A DNA stretch of 14,627 nt from Nitrosotalea sp. (GCA_022545805.1 JAKEIJ010000010.1:1-14627); one strand, 5' to 3'; numbered from the stretch's first letter, positions 7,585 through 14,627 are shown. Translations and numbers: made by a program. Notes: generated by a model not told the origin, from the sequence alone.

Positions 7585-8901
7585 ATGGCAAATATCAAAT
7601 TCACTATTCCTTCTGTACTGAACAAAGGTGGAGGAGAAAAAAAAATTGATTTGGCAGCAGTCACCCTTTCTGAGGCATTTACTAAAATTTCAGAACAACT
7701 CGGTGATGAATTCAAAAGACGAGTTCTTAACCCTGATGGATCACCAAGATCACTTATCAACATATACGTAAACGGAAAAAATATGCGATTTTCTGGAGGA
7801 ATGGGAACCGCACTAAACGATGGAGATGAAATTTATGTATTGCCAGCAGTTGCAGGTGGTTCAGAACTTTCCAGTAAAGATCTTGAAAGATATTCAAGAC
7901 AAGTGATGTTAGAAGAAATTGGATATGAAGGTCAGATCAAACTCAAAAAATCAAAAGCATGTGTCGTTGGAGTAGGTGGACTAGGTAATCCTATAGTGGC
8001 ACGATTGGTTGCTATGGGAATAGGCACGATAAGAATTGTTGATAGAGATGTTATAGAAATATCAAATTTGCATAGACAAACAATGTTTGATGAATCTGAT
8101 GTAGGTCAGATCAAAGTTGAGGTTGCTGCAAAAAAGTTGAAAAAAATGAACTCTGAGGTAATAATTGAAGCATTGCCTGTTTCTGTAAATGACTATACTG
8201 CACTAGATGTAGTAGAAGGATGTGATGTTGTAATTGATGCACTTGACAGTGTTAACGCTAGATATTCTCTTAACAAGGCATGCATCAAAAAAAATATTCC
8301 ATTTGTGACCGGAGCAGCAGTGGGAGTTTCAGGACAGGTGTTTACCATTCTGCCACACCAAACTGCATGTTATCATTGCATATTCCCATCACTTGATGAA
8401 AATTCCATGCCTACATGTAGTACAGAAGGAGTTCATCCATCAATACTATCTATTGTTGGAGGAATAGAAGTTGCAGAAGCAGTAAAAGTCCTAATAGGAA
8501 GACCTCCAACATTGGCAAACAAATTGCTTTACATTGATCTTGATAACCTGGATTTCAACACTGCTACTTTTAGCAAGGTGGATGAATGTCCTGAGTGTGG
8601 TTCCGGCAAACGTGAAGAATTACCAACTCAAGAACTAATCATAGAAGAGCTTTGTGGACGTAATAGGGGAAAACGTACATTTTCTATCACACCTACTACA
8701 ATGATTGAGATTGATGTTCCAAAGATAACTAGTGCAGCATCAGAGAAAGGTTTCAAAGTACAAAATCAGGGCGAACTTGGATTATCAATTTCCTCTAATG
8801 ATATCTATGTGAGTTTCTTAAAACGCGGTTCTGCTGTAATTGTTGGCGAGAAAGATGAGAGTTCTGCAATTACACTATACAAAAAATTAGTTAACGCTTA
8901 A
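7585..8901 (+). CDS. ThiS/MoaD-like sulfur carrier fused to ThiF/MoeB/UbaA-type E1 adenylyltransferase
   Basis: This 438-aa protein has three parts. Residues 1-92 are a MoaD/SAMP-like ubiquitin fold ending in the typical DGDEIYVLPAVAGG, with the diglycine at 91-92. Residues 95-342 are an E1-like domain: ERYSRQVMLEEIG, nucleotide loop GVGGLGN (129-135), VDRDVIEISNLHRQ (152-165), zinc ligands C262/C265 (CYHC) and C335/C338 (CPEC), and C278 in the PTCSTEGV segment, where MoeB/Uba4 relatives carry the reactive cysteine. Residues 350-438 are the small C-terminal domain of many archaeal ThiF-like proteins, instead of a rhodanese. No start codon lies between GG and the E1 domain, so it is one polypeptide. 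Such E1 enzymes adenylate the carrier's terminal glycine for sulfur transfer (molybdopterin, thiamin, thio-tRNA, cysteine) or protein tagging. Here the diglycine is internal, so it needs cleavage, or another carrier is the substrate. Confidence 0.9.
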   Translation: MANIKFTIPSVLNKGGGEKKIDLAAVTLSEAFTKISEQLGDEFKRRVLNPDGSPRSLINIYVNGKNMRFSGGMGTALNDGDEIYVLPAVAGGSELSSKDLERYSRQVMLEEIGYEGQIKLKKSKACVVGVGGLGNPIVARLVAMGIGTIRIVDRDVIEISNLHRQTMFDESDVGQIKVEVAAKKLKKMNSEVIIEALPVSVNDYTALDVVEGCDVVIDALDSVNARYSLNKACIKKNIPFVTGAAVGVSGQVFTILPHQTACYHCIFPSLDENSMPTCSTEGVHPSILSIVGGIEVAEAVKVLIGRPPTLANKLLYIDLDNLDFNTATFSKVDECPECGSGKREELPTQELIIEELCGRNRGKRTFSITPTTMIEIDVPKITSAASEKGFKVQNQGELGLSISSNDIYVSFLKRGSAVIVGEKDESSAITLYKKLVNA

Positions 8902-9938
8902 TTTTTTTTTGGAGATTTAATTATTTTTATTGCCTCAACTAATTTCAAATATGGATCCTCCATAGAATTTAGAACCATTCTTGCTTTCTTCTTACTATCT
9001 TTATTATCATTTAGCATTTTTTTGACCAAGTATGAAATTTTCTTTGGATTTGTTTCGCGTTCTGCAAGTCCTATTCGCACTAGATACTTTTCAATATGAT
9101 TTGGTGCTGCATCATATGATATGGTTGGAATCCCCATCAATGCGGATTCTGCTGTCATGGTACCTCCTGATCCTATGAATAGATCTGTAATACTAAGAAG
9201 TGATTTGCCGTCTACGACTTTGTCCATTATAGTAACTTTTTTACCGAATTTTTCTTTGAGTCTTTTCTTTTGTACTGCATATCTTGCCAATACTATTATG
9301 TTGTATAGTTTGTCTTCCTTGCTTATTTCATAAATTATGCTGTCACTTTCAGTTTTTCCTAAAATATATGCAGCCTCTGATTCTTCTGGCCTGATTACTA
9401 TTGTCTTTTTAGTCTTATCTACACCTATTTTCTTGATCTTTGATCTTTCTCTAACTATGACAGCTGCATCAATGGCTTTGTAATGTATGATGTCTTTCTC
9501 TGAAATTCCATATTTGACAAATTCATTTTTCGGTATCACCCAAGGAATGAGAAGTTTCTGTACTAGTGGCACTGAAAGCCTCATCACTGCTTCTGCATGA
9601 GGAGAGTCTGAAAATGCGACCTGTTTGATACCTATACCATAGGCAATTCTTGCAGCTTCTGGAGAGCAGAAACTAACGGTCAAATCAGGAGAGAACTTGA
9701 CTATTACATCCAAAAGATGATCCATCCTTTGTATGCTTGAACCAAGTTTTCCTTCTTTGGTGGAACCACCATGTTTTCCAATTAATCTTAGATCTATGTT
9801 TTTTATCTTGGATAATTCAACAACTTCGCGATAATTTCTTGAAGTACAGAGTATTTTGTGATTTTTACTCAATTTGCTTATCATTGGAGCAAAGAAAAGC
9901 AGCTGTTTAGGCGTCAAAATGTCAAACCAGATTTTCAA
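8898..9938 (-). CDS. DUF354 family protein, GT-B-like
   Basis: This belongs to the archaeal/bacterial DUF354 family, whose proteins resemble GT-B glycosyltransferases and UDP-GlcNAc 2-epimerases but have no established reaction. The family-typical start KIWFDILTPKQ begins at a TTG (minus-strand codon ending at 9938), giving 346 aa. The frame runs 45 codons further upstream, but that part would cross the opposing gene's start, so it is excluded. The first half has a Rossmann-like N-terminal domain with SFCSPEAARIAYGIGIKQVAFSDSPHA; the second half holds LFIGSGGTMTAESALMGIPTISYD (254-277), similar to the donor-binding region of GT-B enzymes. No membrane segment is visible. Its 3' end overlaps the preceding E1 gene by four bases (tail to tail). 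It shares a 65-bp divergent promoter region with the dehydrogenase-like gene, suggesting a related role in glycan or nucleotide-sugar metabolism. Confidence 0.85.
   Translation of the reverse strand: MKIWFDILTPKQLLFFAPMISKLSKNHKILCTSRNYREVVELSKIKNIDLRLIGKHGGSTKEGKLGSSIQRMDHLLDVIVKFSPDLTVSFCSPEAARIAYGIGIKQVAFSDSPHAEAVMRLSVPLVQKLLIPWVIPKNEFVKYGISEKDIIHYKAIDAAVIVRERSKIKKIGVDKTKKTIVIRPEESEAAYILGKTESDSIIYEISKEDKLYNIIVLARYAVQKKRLKEKFGKKVTIMDKVVDGKSLLSITDLFIGSGGTMTAESALMGIPTISYDAAPNHIEKYLVRIGLAERETNPKKISYLVKKMLNDNKDSKKKARMVLNSMEDPYLKLVEAIKIIKSPKKN
8902..8910 (+). terminator. Poly-T transcription terminator after the thrC-E1 operon
   Basis: A run of nine T residues begins directly after the TAA stop at 8899-8901. 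Archaeal RNA polymerase terminates efficiently at such T-runs without a hairpin. The run lies inside the 3' coding end of the opposing gene, where it reads as lysine codons. On the minus strand a T6 run (complement of 8881-8886) follows the DUF354 stop and may serve the opposite transcript. Confidence 0.6.
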
Positions 9939-9963
9939 ACATTTTTGATATAATCTGAGGGTG

Positions 9964-9976
9964 GAAAAAGTTTTTC
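9964..9976. promoter_or_regulatory. Palindrome in the shared divergent promoter region
   Basis: GAAAAA-G-TTTTTC is an odd-length palindrome centred at 9970, almost exactly midway between the two divergent TTG starts at 9938 and 10004 (32 and 34 nt away). It sits where box A and a purine-rich BRE would be for each direction, so it may be a bidirectional promoter core or an operator. Confidence 0.35.
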
Positions 9977-10003
9977 TTAGCCTGTACTCATAGTCCGGAT
10001 GGT

Positions 10004-11137
10004 TTGGTTGCAACAAAAATTGTTGTGTATGGCTTAAGTACTGAAGGATACTCGATTGCTTGCCAAATGGCAATAAAAGGAGCTGATGTTTTCATTGTTG
10101 ATGAATCTGCTCACATGGCAATTTCTCTTAAAGCAGAGATTGCAAAGACCTATCCTAATGTTACATCATTAAAAGAAGACGAACCACTCTTGGGAGTTGA
10201 ACCCATAGATGTTGCAATATCTCACGCTGAATATCTTTTCTTTGCTCCTCGTATACGAAAGACAGGCCAAGAAGCTAAGATGGAAATTCATTCAAAATTC
10301 AAAGATGCAACATCTTCAATAAAAAAAGGTGGATCAGTAATTTACAATCTTCCAACTGGCATAGGGGGAAATAATGAAACTATTTCATTGCTTGAACATG
10401 TTTCTGGTCTTGAGATGGGTAAAAGTATATCATATTTTTATTACCCTTTATCAAAAAATAATATTCCTGAAATTATTGGCTCATTTAATGCAAAAGATGA
10501 TGATAAACTCGCTAAACTATTGGAATCTGATAAAAAGGGGAAAAAATTCGTGTCCATATCTTCGGCTGAAATTTTACATGCGATTAAAATTCTCACTCAA
10601 TTTGCAAGTCTATCTAGTGTTTTAGAAGTTTCCAAGTTTGCACAAGACTCCCAGACTAGAAATGATCTAGTTCTAACTGAATATAATGATCTATTTCTTG
10701 ATGACATGACAAATGGTCTCTATGATTTAAGATCCCTTGGTACATCTGTAGAAGGTGCAGGTACAATGATGTATCTAGTAAATGGCAGCATCAAGGGAAT
10801 TGAGGGCTATGTCAAGAGATTAATTGACGAAATTCGTTCCACGTTGAAGAAAAATGAACTAAAAGCAAGCAGGACCAAAGTAGTTTTGGTATGGACCCAA
10901 GATTCCTATGAGATGAGAGGAGACAAGGTAGACATGCTAAACTCACTTGTTACAAAACTTCGTGATTACATTGGAGATGTCGAGATACATCAGGGACCCG
11001 AATTAGATATCTTCCATAGTGATAAAACAACCATTATAGTGGCATGTTCAAAATTTGATTATGATAAGATAACTAAAAACGGAAAAGACTCTGATGTTAT
11101 TGTAATTAAAACAAATCCTCTTTGTGAGATATTATAA
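10004..11137 (+). CDS. Degenerate UDP-glucose/GDP-mannose dehydrogenase-like protein
   Basis: The 377-aa protein follows the three-part plan of nucleotide-sugar dehydrogenases. The N-terminal NAD domain has KIVVYGLSTEGYSIACQMAIKGADVFIVDE, where GxSxxG (10-15) replaces the usual GxGxxG and D33 would bind the ribose. The segments EDEPLLGVEPID and SVIYNLPTGIGGNNETISLLEHVSG match the EPgL and stvppGtte stretches of the family. A helical middle (about 186-285) and a C-terminal Rossmann-like part (TKVVLVWTQDSYEMRGDKVDML, then DKTTIIVACSK) complete the plan. The catalytic GGxC..KD motif is missing: the aligned stretch reads GTSVEGAGTMMYL, with no cysteine. Full alcohol-to-acid oxidation is thus unlikely, so it may be a binding or regulatory protein or have a different activity. 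The start is TTG; no upstream in-frame start exists before a stop at 9956. It is divergent from the DUF354 gene. Confidence 0.7.
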   Translation: MVATKIVVYGLSTEGYSIACQMAIKGADVFIVDESAHMAISLKAEIAKTYPNVTSLKEDEPLLGVEPIDVAISHAEYLFFAPRIRKTGQEAKMEIHSKFKDATSSIKKGGSVIYNLPTGIGGNNETISLLEHVSGLEMGKSISYFYYPLSKNNIPEIIGSFNAKDDDKLAKLLESDKKGKKFVSISSAEILHAIKILTQFASLSSVLEVSKFAQDSQTRNDLVLTEYNDLFLDDMTNGLYDLRSLGTSVEGAGTMMYLVNGSIKGIEGYVKRLIDEIRSTLKKNELKASRTKVVLVWTQDSYEMRGDKVDMLNSLVTKLRDYIGDVEIHQGPELDIFHSDKTTIIVACSKFDYDKITKNGKDSDVIVIKTNPLCEIL

Positions 11138-11149
11138 TAAGGGTATATT
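11132..11149 (+). promoter_or_regulatory. Putative TATA box of the grpE-dnaK operon
   Basis: TATAATAA (about 11133-11140) and TATATT (11144-11149) lie 18-34 nt before the grpE TTG start at 11167, overlapping the stop of the preceding gene. Either could act as box A for a leaderless transcript. No heat-shock operator was recognised. Confidence 0.4.
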
Positions 11150-11166
11150 CTAAAAAATAGTAAGAA

Positions 11167-11733
11167 TTGTCTGACCCATCTGATGTATCCAAAAATGATT
11201 CTGTAGAAACTCAAGAACACAGTATCAACAAAGACGATGAATCAGAATCCATTTCAGAACTTGAGACACTGAAAATTCAATTAGAACAAGAAAAAGAAAA
11301 AACTTCTTCTTATGAGAAAAAAATTCAATACTTGCTTGGAGATTTTGAAAATCTTAAGAAAAGATCGGAGATCGATATTCAGACTCGTGTAAACTCAATC
11401 ACTGATGGTGTTGTTCTCAAATTTCTTGGAATATATGATGATTTTATTCGTGCAAAAGATGCTTTATCCAAACAGAATGTAAATACCACCGGTCTAGATG
11501 CTATCCTAAAAAACATGGACACATTTCTAGTTGAATTTGGAGTAACGCCCATAGAAGCAGTAGGTGAAATCTTTAACCCTAAACAGCATGAGGCAATTTC
11601 CATAAAAGAGGATCCGACATTGGATGATGATACAATCACAGCAGAACTTCGTAAAGGATATATTTTGAAGGACAGAGTTATTAGACCAAGCTTAGTAGAA
11701 ATATCTAAGAGAAATATAAAGGAGATGAAGTAA
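11167..11733 (+). CDS. grpE: Nucleotide exchange factor GrpE
   Basis: GrpE releases ADP from DnaK and thus resets the Hsp70 cycle in the cytoplasm. At 188 aa it is of normal length. Residues 1-35 are acidic and likely disordered; about 30-75 form the long dimerisation coiled coil ending in LGDFENLKKRSEID, the family signature. Residues 80-125 form the helical bundle, and 126-188 the beta-wing with EAVGEIFNPKQHEAIS, matching the GexFDPxxHEA motif with Asn in place of Asp at 137. RKGYILKDRVIRPSLVEISK is the typical C-terminal end. The start is TTG at 11167, without a Shine-Dalgarno and with AT-rich boxes at leaderless spacing. The stop abuts dnaK, so the two are coupled. Confidence 0.94.
   Translation: MSDPSDVSKNDSVETQEHSINKDDESESISELETLKIQLEQEKEKTSSYEKKIQYLLGDFENLKKRSEIDIQTRVNSITDGVVLKFLGIYDDFIRAKDALSKQNVNTTGLDAILKNMDTFLVEFGVTPIEAVGEIFNPKQHEAISIKEDPTLDDDTITAELRKGYILKDRVIRPSLVEISKRNIKEMK
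11721..11728 (+). promoter_or_regulatory. Shine-Dalgarno site for dnaK
   Basis: GGAGATGA inside the last codons of grpE lies 5 nt before the dnaK ATG at 11734. It allows independent strong initiation on dnaK, whose product is needed in excess over GrpE. Confidence 0.55.
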
Positions 11734-13581
11734 ATGGCTAAAATTATCGGTATTGATTTGGGAACAAGTAATTCTGCTGCGGCAGTCATGCTGGGAGGAA
11801 AACCTACTCTTATTCCAGCATCTGAGGGAACCACGGTTGGGGGAAAAGCGTTTCCTTCTGTTGTTGGACTCACAAAAGACGGCCAACTAATAGTTGGTGA
11901 ACCAGCTAGAAGACAGGCAGTAACTAACCCTGAGGGTACAGTAGTGGCAGCAAAAAGAAAGATGGGCACAGATTACTTTTTTAAAATTTATGATAAAGAG
12001 TACAAACCCCAGCAAATTTCTGCATTCATCTTACAAAAAATAAAAAGAGATGCAGAGGCATTTACTGGAGACAAGGTCGAAAAAGCAGTAATTACGGTAC
12101 CTGCTTATTTCAATGATAATCAAAGGCAAGCAACTAAAGATGCTGGACAAATTGCGGGTCTTGATGTTGTTAGAATAATAAATGAACCAACTGCTGCCGC
12201 ACTTGCCTTTGGCCTAGACAAATTAAAACAAGATATGAAAATTATGGTGTTTGATTTAGGTGGAGGTACACTAGATGTTACCATTATGGAAATGGGTGGT
12301 GGTGTCTTTGAAGTAATGAGCACTTCTGGAGATACTCAGCTAGGAGGTACTGATATGGATAAAGTTTTGATTGATTATGTTGTTGATAGTTTTAGAAAAA
12401 CATCAGGCATTGATATTTCCAAAGACAGTGCAGCCATGGTACGAGTAAGAGAAGCAGCTGAAAAGGCAAAGATTGAACTTTCTTCAATATTTGAAACTGA
12501 TATCAATTTACCGTTTATATCATATGACCAATCTTCTGGACCTAAAAATCTTGAATTAAAAATAACTCGGGCAAAGTTTGAAGAGCTCATAAATCCGATA
12601 GTGGAAAGATGCAGACCTTCTGTTACGAAATCTATGGAAGATGCAAAGCTTACTCCTGCTGATGTTAGCAAAATAATCCTAGTCGGTGGTCCAACTAGAA
12701 TTCCTCTAGTCAAAAAATTTGTAGCGAATTTGATGGGAAAAGAACCTGAGGCAGGAATAGATCCAATGGAAGCAGTTGCATTAGGAGCCGCTGTTCAAGC
12801 AGGAATTATTGGTGGTGAGGTCACAAGCGATATTGTACTTTTGGATGTAACTCCTCTCACACTTGGTTTAGAGGTTCTAGGAGGATTGAGAGAGCCTATA
12901 ATTGATAGAAATACAACAATTCCTACTTCTAAAAGCAAGGTTTTCACAACTGCTGCAGACAATCAAACTGCTGTTACTATACATGTAGTTCAAGGAGAGC
13001 GACCGATGGCTACAGATAATGTTTCACTTGGAAGCTTTAATCTATCTGGAATCCTTCCTGCACCAAGAGGTATTCCACAAATTGAAGTCAAATTCGATAT
13101 TGATGCAAACGGAATACTCAATGTTGCAGCAAAAGATCTAGCTACACAAAAAGAAGCAAAAATAACCATTACTGCTAGCACAAAACTTGCCAAAGAAGAC
13201 ATAGAAAAAATGACAAAAGACGCTGAACTCTTTGCTGAACAGGACAAAAAGAAGAAGGATGAGGTACTGATCAAAAATGAAGCACAACAAGCTATCTATT
13301 CAGCTGAAACTTTGATCAGCCAACAAAAGGACAAGATATCACAAGATCAAGGTGTACAGGTAAGTAATGCAATAAAAGAACTAAAAGATGTTCTTGATAA
13401 GAGCGTTGAAGAAATAAAACCGAAACTTGATTCTCTAACTAAATTGATAAATGACATAAGCACAGAACTTTACAAAAATGTTACACCTCCATCTGGAGCA
13501 GCTGGACAAGGTGGACCTGAAGCAGCTGCACATAGTGGGCCTGATGCAACTGGACAGGATGCAGGCAAGTCACAGAACTGA
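11734..13581 (+). CDS. dnaK: Molecular chaperone DnaK (Hsp70)
   Basis: DnaK binds exposed hydrophobic segments of client proteins under ATP control, working with GrpE and DnaJ. It has 615 aa. The actin-like ATPase domain (1-365) has phosphate-1 [10 protein letters not shown] (5-14), phosphate-2 [11 protein letters not shown] (173-183) and the adenosine motif VGGPTRIP (317-324). The interdomain linker is [15 protein letters not shown] (366-380). The beta substrate-binding domain spans about 380-490 and the helical lid about 490-585, followed by a Gly/Ala-rich tail ([11 protein letters not shown] onwards) with no EEVD. The roughly 23-residue N-terminal insertion of Gram-negative DnaK is absent ([23 protein letters not shown], 74-96, aligns directly with the Bacillus form). 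This is the monoderm type usual in archaea, which are thought to have acquired dnaK from bacteria. The start follows the grpE stop directly. Confidence 0.98.
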   Translation: MAKIIGIDLGTSNSAAAVMLGGKPTLIPASEGTTVGGKAFPSVVGLTKDGQLIVGEPARRQAVTNPEGTVVAAKRKMGTDYFFKIYDKEYKPQQISAFILQKIKRDAEAFTGDKVEKAVITVPAYFNDNQRQATKDAGQIAGLDVVRIINEPTAAALAFGLDKLKQDMKIMVFDLGGGTLDVTIMEMGGGVFEVMSTSGDTQLGGTDMDKVLIDYVVDSFRKTSGIDISKDSAAMVRVREAAEKAKIELSSIFETDINLPFISYDQSSGPKNLELKITRAKFEELINPIVERCRPSVTKSMEDAKLTPADVSKIILVGGPTRIPLVKKFVANLMGKEPEAGIDPMEAVALGAAVQAGIIGGEVTSDIVLLDVTPLTLGLEVLGGLREPIIDRNTTIPTSKSKVFTTAADNQTAVTIHVVQGERPMATDNVSLGSFNLSGILPAPRGIPQIEVKFDIDANGILNVAAKDLATQKEAKITITASTKLAKEDIEKMTKDAELFAEQDKKKKDEVLIKNEAQQAIYSAETLISQQKDKISQDQGVQVSNAIKELKDVLDKSVEEIKPKLDSLTKLINDISTELYKNVTPPSGAAGQGGPEAAAHSGPDATGQDAGKSQN

Positions 13582-13583
13582 TC

Positions 13584-13590
13584 TTTATAC
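13584..13590 (+). promoter_or_regulatory. Putative TATA box for dnaJ
   Basis: TTTATAC lies 25-31 nt before the dnaJ ATG at 13615, immediately after the dnaK stop. The spacing fits a leaderless dnaJ transcript starting at or next to the ATG. No good Shine-Dalgarno is present just before the ATG, which also favours this reading. Confidence 0.5.
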
Positions 13591-13614
13591 AAGGGAAAGT
13601 GTAGTTGAGTTATA

Positions 13615-14627
13615 ATGAGTTCCAAACGTGATTATTATGAGGTTTTAGGAGTCTCAAAAAGCTCAACACCTGATGAGGTGAAATCACAATATCGTAAACT
13701 TGCTTTAAAATTTCATCCTGATAAAAATAAATCACCTGATGCTGCAGAGCACTTTAAGGAAATTTCAGAAGCATATGCAGTGTTATCTGACTCTGAAAAA
13801 CGTAAACTCTATGACACTTATGGTCATGCTGGCGTAGATAGAAAATACAGTACAGATGATATCTTCCAAGGTTCAAGAGCAAACTTTGAAGATATTTTTG
13901 GAGGTGCTGGTGGTTTTGAATCTATTTTTGAATCTATTTTTGGTAGAGGGGGAGGATTTCGGTTCGGAGGATTTGATTTTGGAGGATCTGGTAGAGCACG
14001 AGGCTCTGATCTTGTGTATGATACATCATTGACATTAGAAGAAGCATTCAAGGGAAAAAAAGAAGAGATTGATCTGCCTAGGTTAGTAAATTGTGATATT
14101 TGCAATGGATCAGGTTGTGCTCCTGGTACATCAGTGAGAACATGTTCTGTATGTAATGGTCATGGTCAAACTAGAGTATCACGCAGCAGTGGATTTTCTA
14201 CATTTGTAACTGTACAACCATGTAATACTTGCAAAGGTCAGGGCAAGATCATAGAAAGGCCATGTTCAAAATGTAAAGGGGTCGGAAAACAAAAAACAAC
14301 AAAAAAATTCTCATTTGAAATTCCTGCTGGAGTAGAGGATGGAGAATACAGGATCCAGGGAGAAGGTGAATCAGTTCAAAATGGTGTAAACGGAGATCTG
14401 ATTGTTAGAATACGAGTTCAACCGAATGATAAATTCAAAAGAGATGGATCTGATATTTTCTATGATGCAAATATTTCTATGATTGATGCAGCATTGGGCA
14501 AAAGTATCATGGTTGAAACACTTGAAGGACAAGAAAAACTTGAGGTAGAATCAGGAAGTCAACCAAATACCATCATAAAACTAAAAGGAAAAGGACTTCC
14601 TCGTCAGAGTGGAAGGGGTAGGGGCGA
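13615..14627 (+). CDS. dnaJ: Molecular chaperone DnaJ (3' end outside window)
   Basis: DnaJ (type I Hsp40) delivers clients to DnaK and stimulates its ATPase. The frame is open from ATG 13615 to the window edge, 337 complete codons of an expected 360-380. The J domain (5-70) has [13 protein letters not shown] with the HPD triad at 34-36. A Gly/Phe-rich region follows (about 90-128). The zinc domain has four CxxCxGxG repeats with cysteine pairs at 160/163, 177/180, 203/206 and 217/220. The client-binding C-terminal domain starts near 230 and is cut before its end. Within the G/F region a 12-bp direct repeat (13918-13929 and 13930-13941) encodes ESIFESIF. A 33-bp gap with a TATA-like box separates it from dnaK. 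Identification is certain. Confidence 0.97.
   Translation, partial: MSSKRDYYEVLGVSKSSTPDEVKSQYRKLALKFHPDKNKSPDAAEHFKEISEAYAVLSDSEKRKLYDTYGHAGVDRKYSTDDIFQGSRANFEDIFGGAGGFESIFESIFGRGGGFRFGGFDFGGSGRARGSDLVYDTSLTLEEAFKGKKEEIDLPRLVNCDICNGSGCAPGTSVRTCSVCNGHGQTRVSRSSGFSTFVTVQPCNTCKGQGKIIERPCSKCKGVGKQKTTKKFSFEIPAGVEDGEYRIQGEGESVQNGVNGDLIVRIRVQPNDKFKRDGSDIFYDANISMIDAALGKSIMVETLEGQEKLEVESGSQPNTIIKLKGKGLPRQSGRGRG

Noticed and set aside
9939..10073. 45-codon upstream extension of the DUF354 gene
   Set aside because: It would run across the divergent gene's start, and the family-typical N terminus (KIWFD) begins at the TTG ending at 9938.
11379..11969. 196-codon minus-strand open frame opposite grpE and dnaK
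   Set aside because: It is antisense to two certain genes across their junction; the Ser/Pro/Ala-rich translation is typical of a shadow frame.
13824..14105. Minus-strand proline-rich open frame inside dnaJ
   Set aside because: It is antisense to the Gly/Phe-rich region of dnaJ; the proline run is the complement of glycine codons.
1..14627. CRISPR array, insertion sequence or phage element
   Set aside because: No regularly spaced repeats, transposase or integrase motifs, or terminal inverted repeats were seen on either strand.

Overview
The window is a compact, AT-rich archaeal chromosome segment. The gene content and style point to an ammonia-oxidising thaumarchaeon (Nitrososphaerota), probably Nitrosopumilus-like. 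The supporting signs are a tight histidine operon with a HAD phosphatase gene inside it, a ThiS/MoaD-E1 fusion beside threonine synthase, a DUF354 protein, a bacterial-type grpE-dnaK-dnaJ locus, frequent TTG starts and TATA-like boxes about 25-30 nt upstream of start codons. The lineage is inferred from recognition of these families, not from a marker gene.

Layout. (1) Positions 1-5634, plus strand: a histidine biosynthesis operon running hisD (3' part only), hisC, HAD phosphatase, hisB, hisH, hisA, hisF, hisI. Most junctions are 4-base NTGA overlaps or direct abutments, so translation is probably coupled. Together these cover every step from phosphoribosyl-AMP to histidine. hisG and hisE are not in the window. 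(2) Positions 5637-6134, minus strand: a membrane-anchored extracytoplasmic protein of unknown function, converging on hisI. (3) Positions 6367-8901, plus strand: thrC directly followed by a one-polypeptide fusion of a ThiS/MoaD ubiquitin-like sulfur carrier with a MoeB/ThiF/UbaA-type E1 enzyme. (4) Positions 8898-9938, minus strand: a DUF354 GT-B-like protein whose 3' end overlaps the fusion gene. (5) Positions 10004-11137, plus strand, divergent from DUF354: a degenerate relative of UDP-glucose/GDP-mannose dehydrogenases. (6) Positions 11167 to the right edge, plus strand: grpE, dnaK and dnaJ (3' end cut off), the Hsp70 chaperone system.

How they work together: the his block is a single pathway operon. 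In it the HAD protein is the best candidate for the otherwise unassigned histidinol-phosphate phosphatase. thrC and the E1 fusion look co-transcribed, which raises a possible link between O-phosphohomoserine chemistry and protein-thiocarboxylate sulfur transfer. The DUF354 and dehydrogenase-like genes share a 65-bp divergent promoter region with a near-central palindrome and may act together in nucleotide-sugar or glycan metabolism. GrpE, DnaK and DnaJ form the standard chaperone cycle, and dnaJ seems to have its own promoter.

No rRNA, tRNA, CRISPR array, insertion sequence or phage gene was seen. Coding density is very high and there is no gene-free stretch longer than about 235 bases. The most promising items for new biology are the carrier-E1 fusion beside thrC, the HAD gene in the his operon, and the DUF354/dehydrogenase-like pair.
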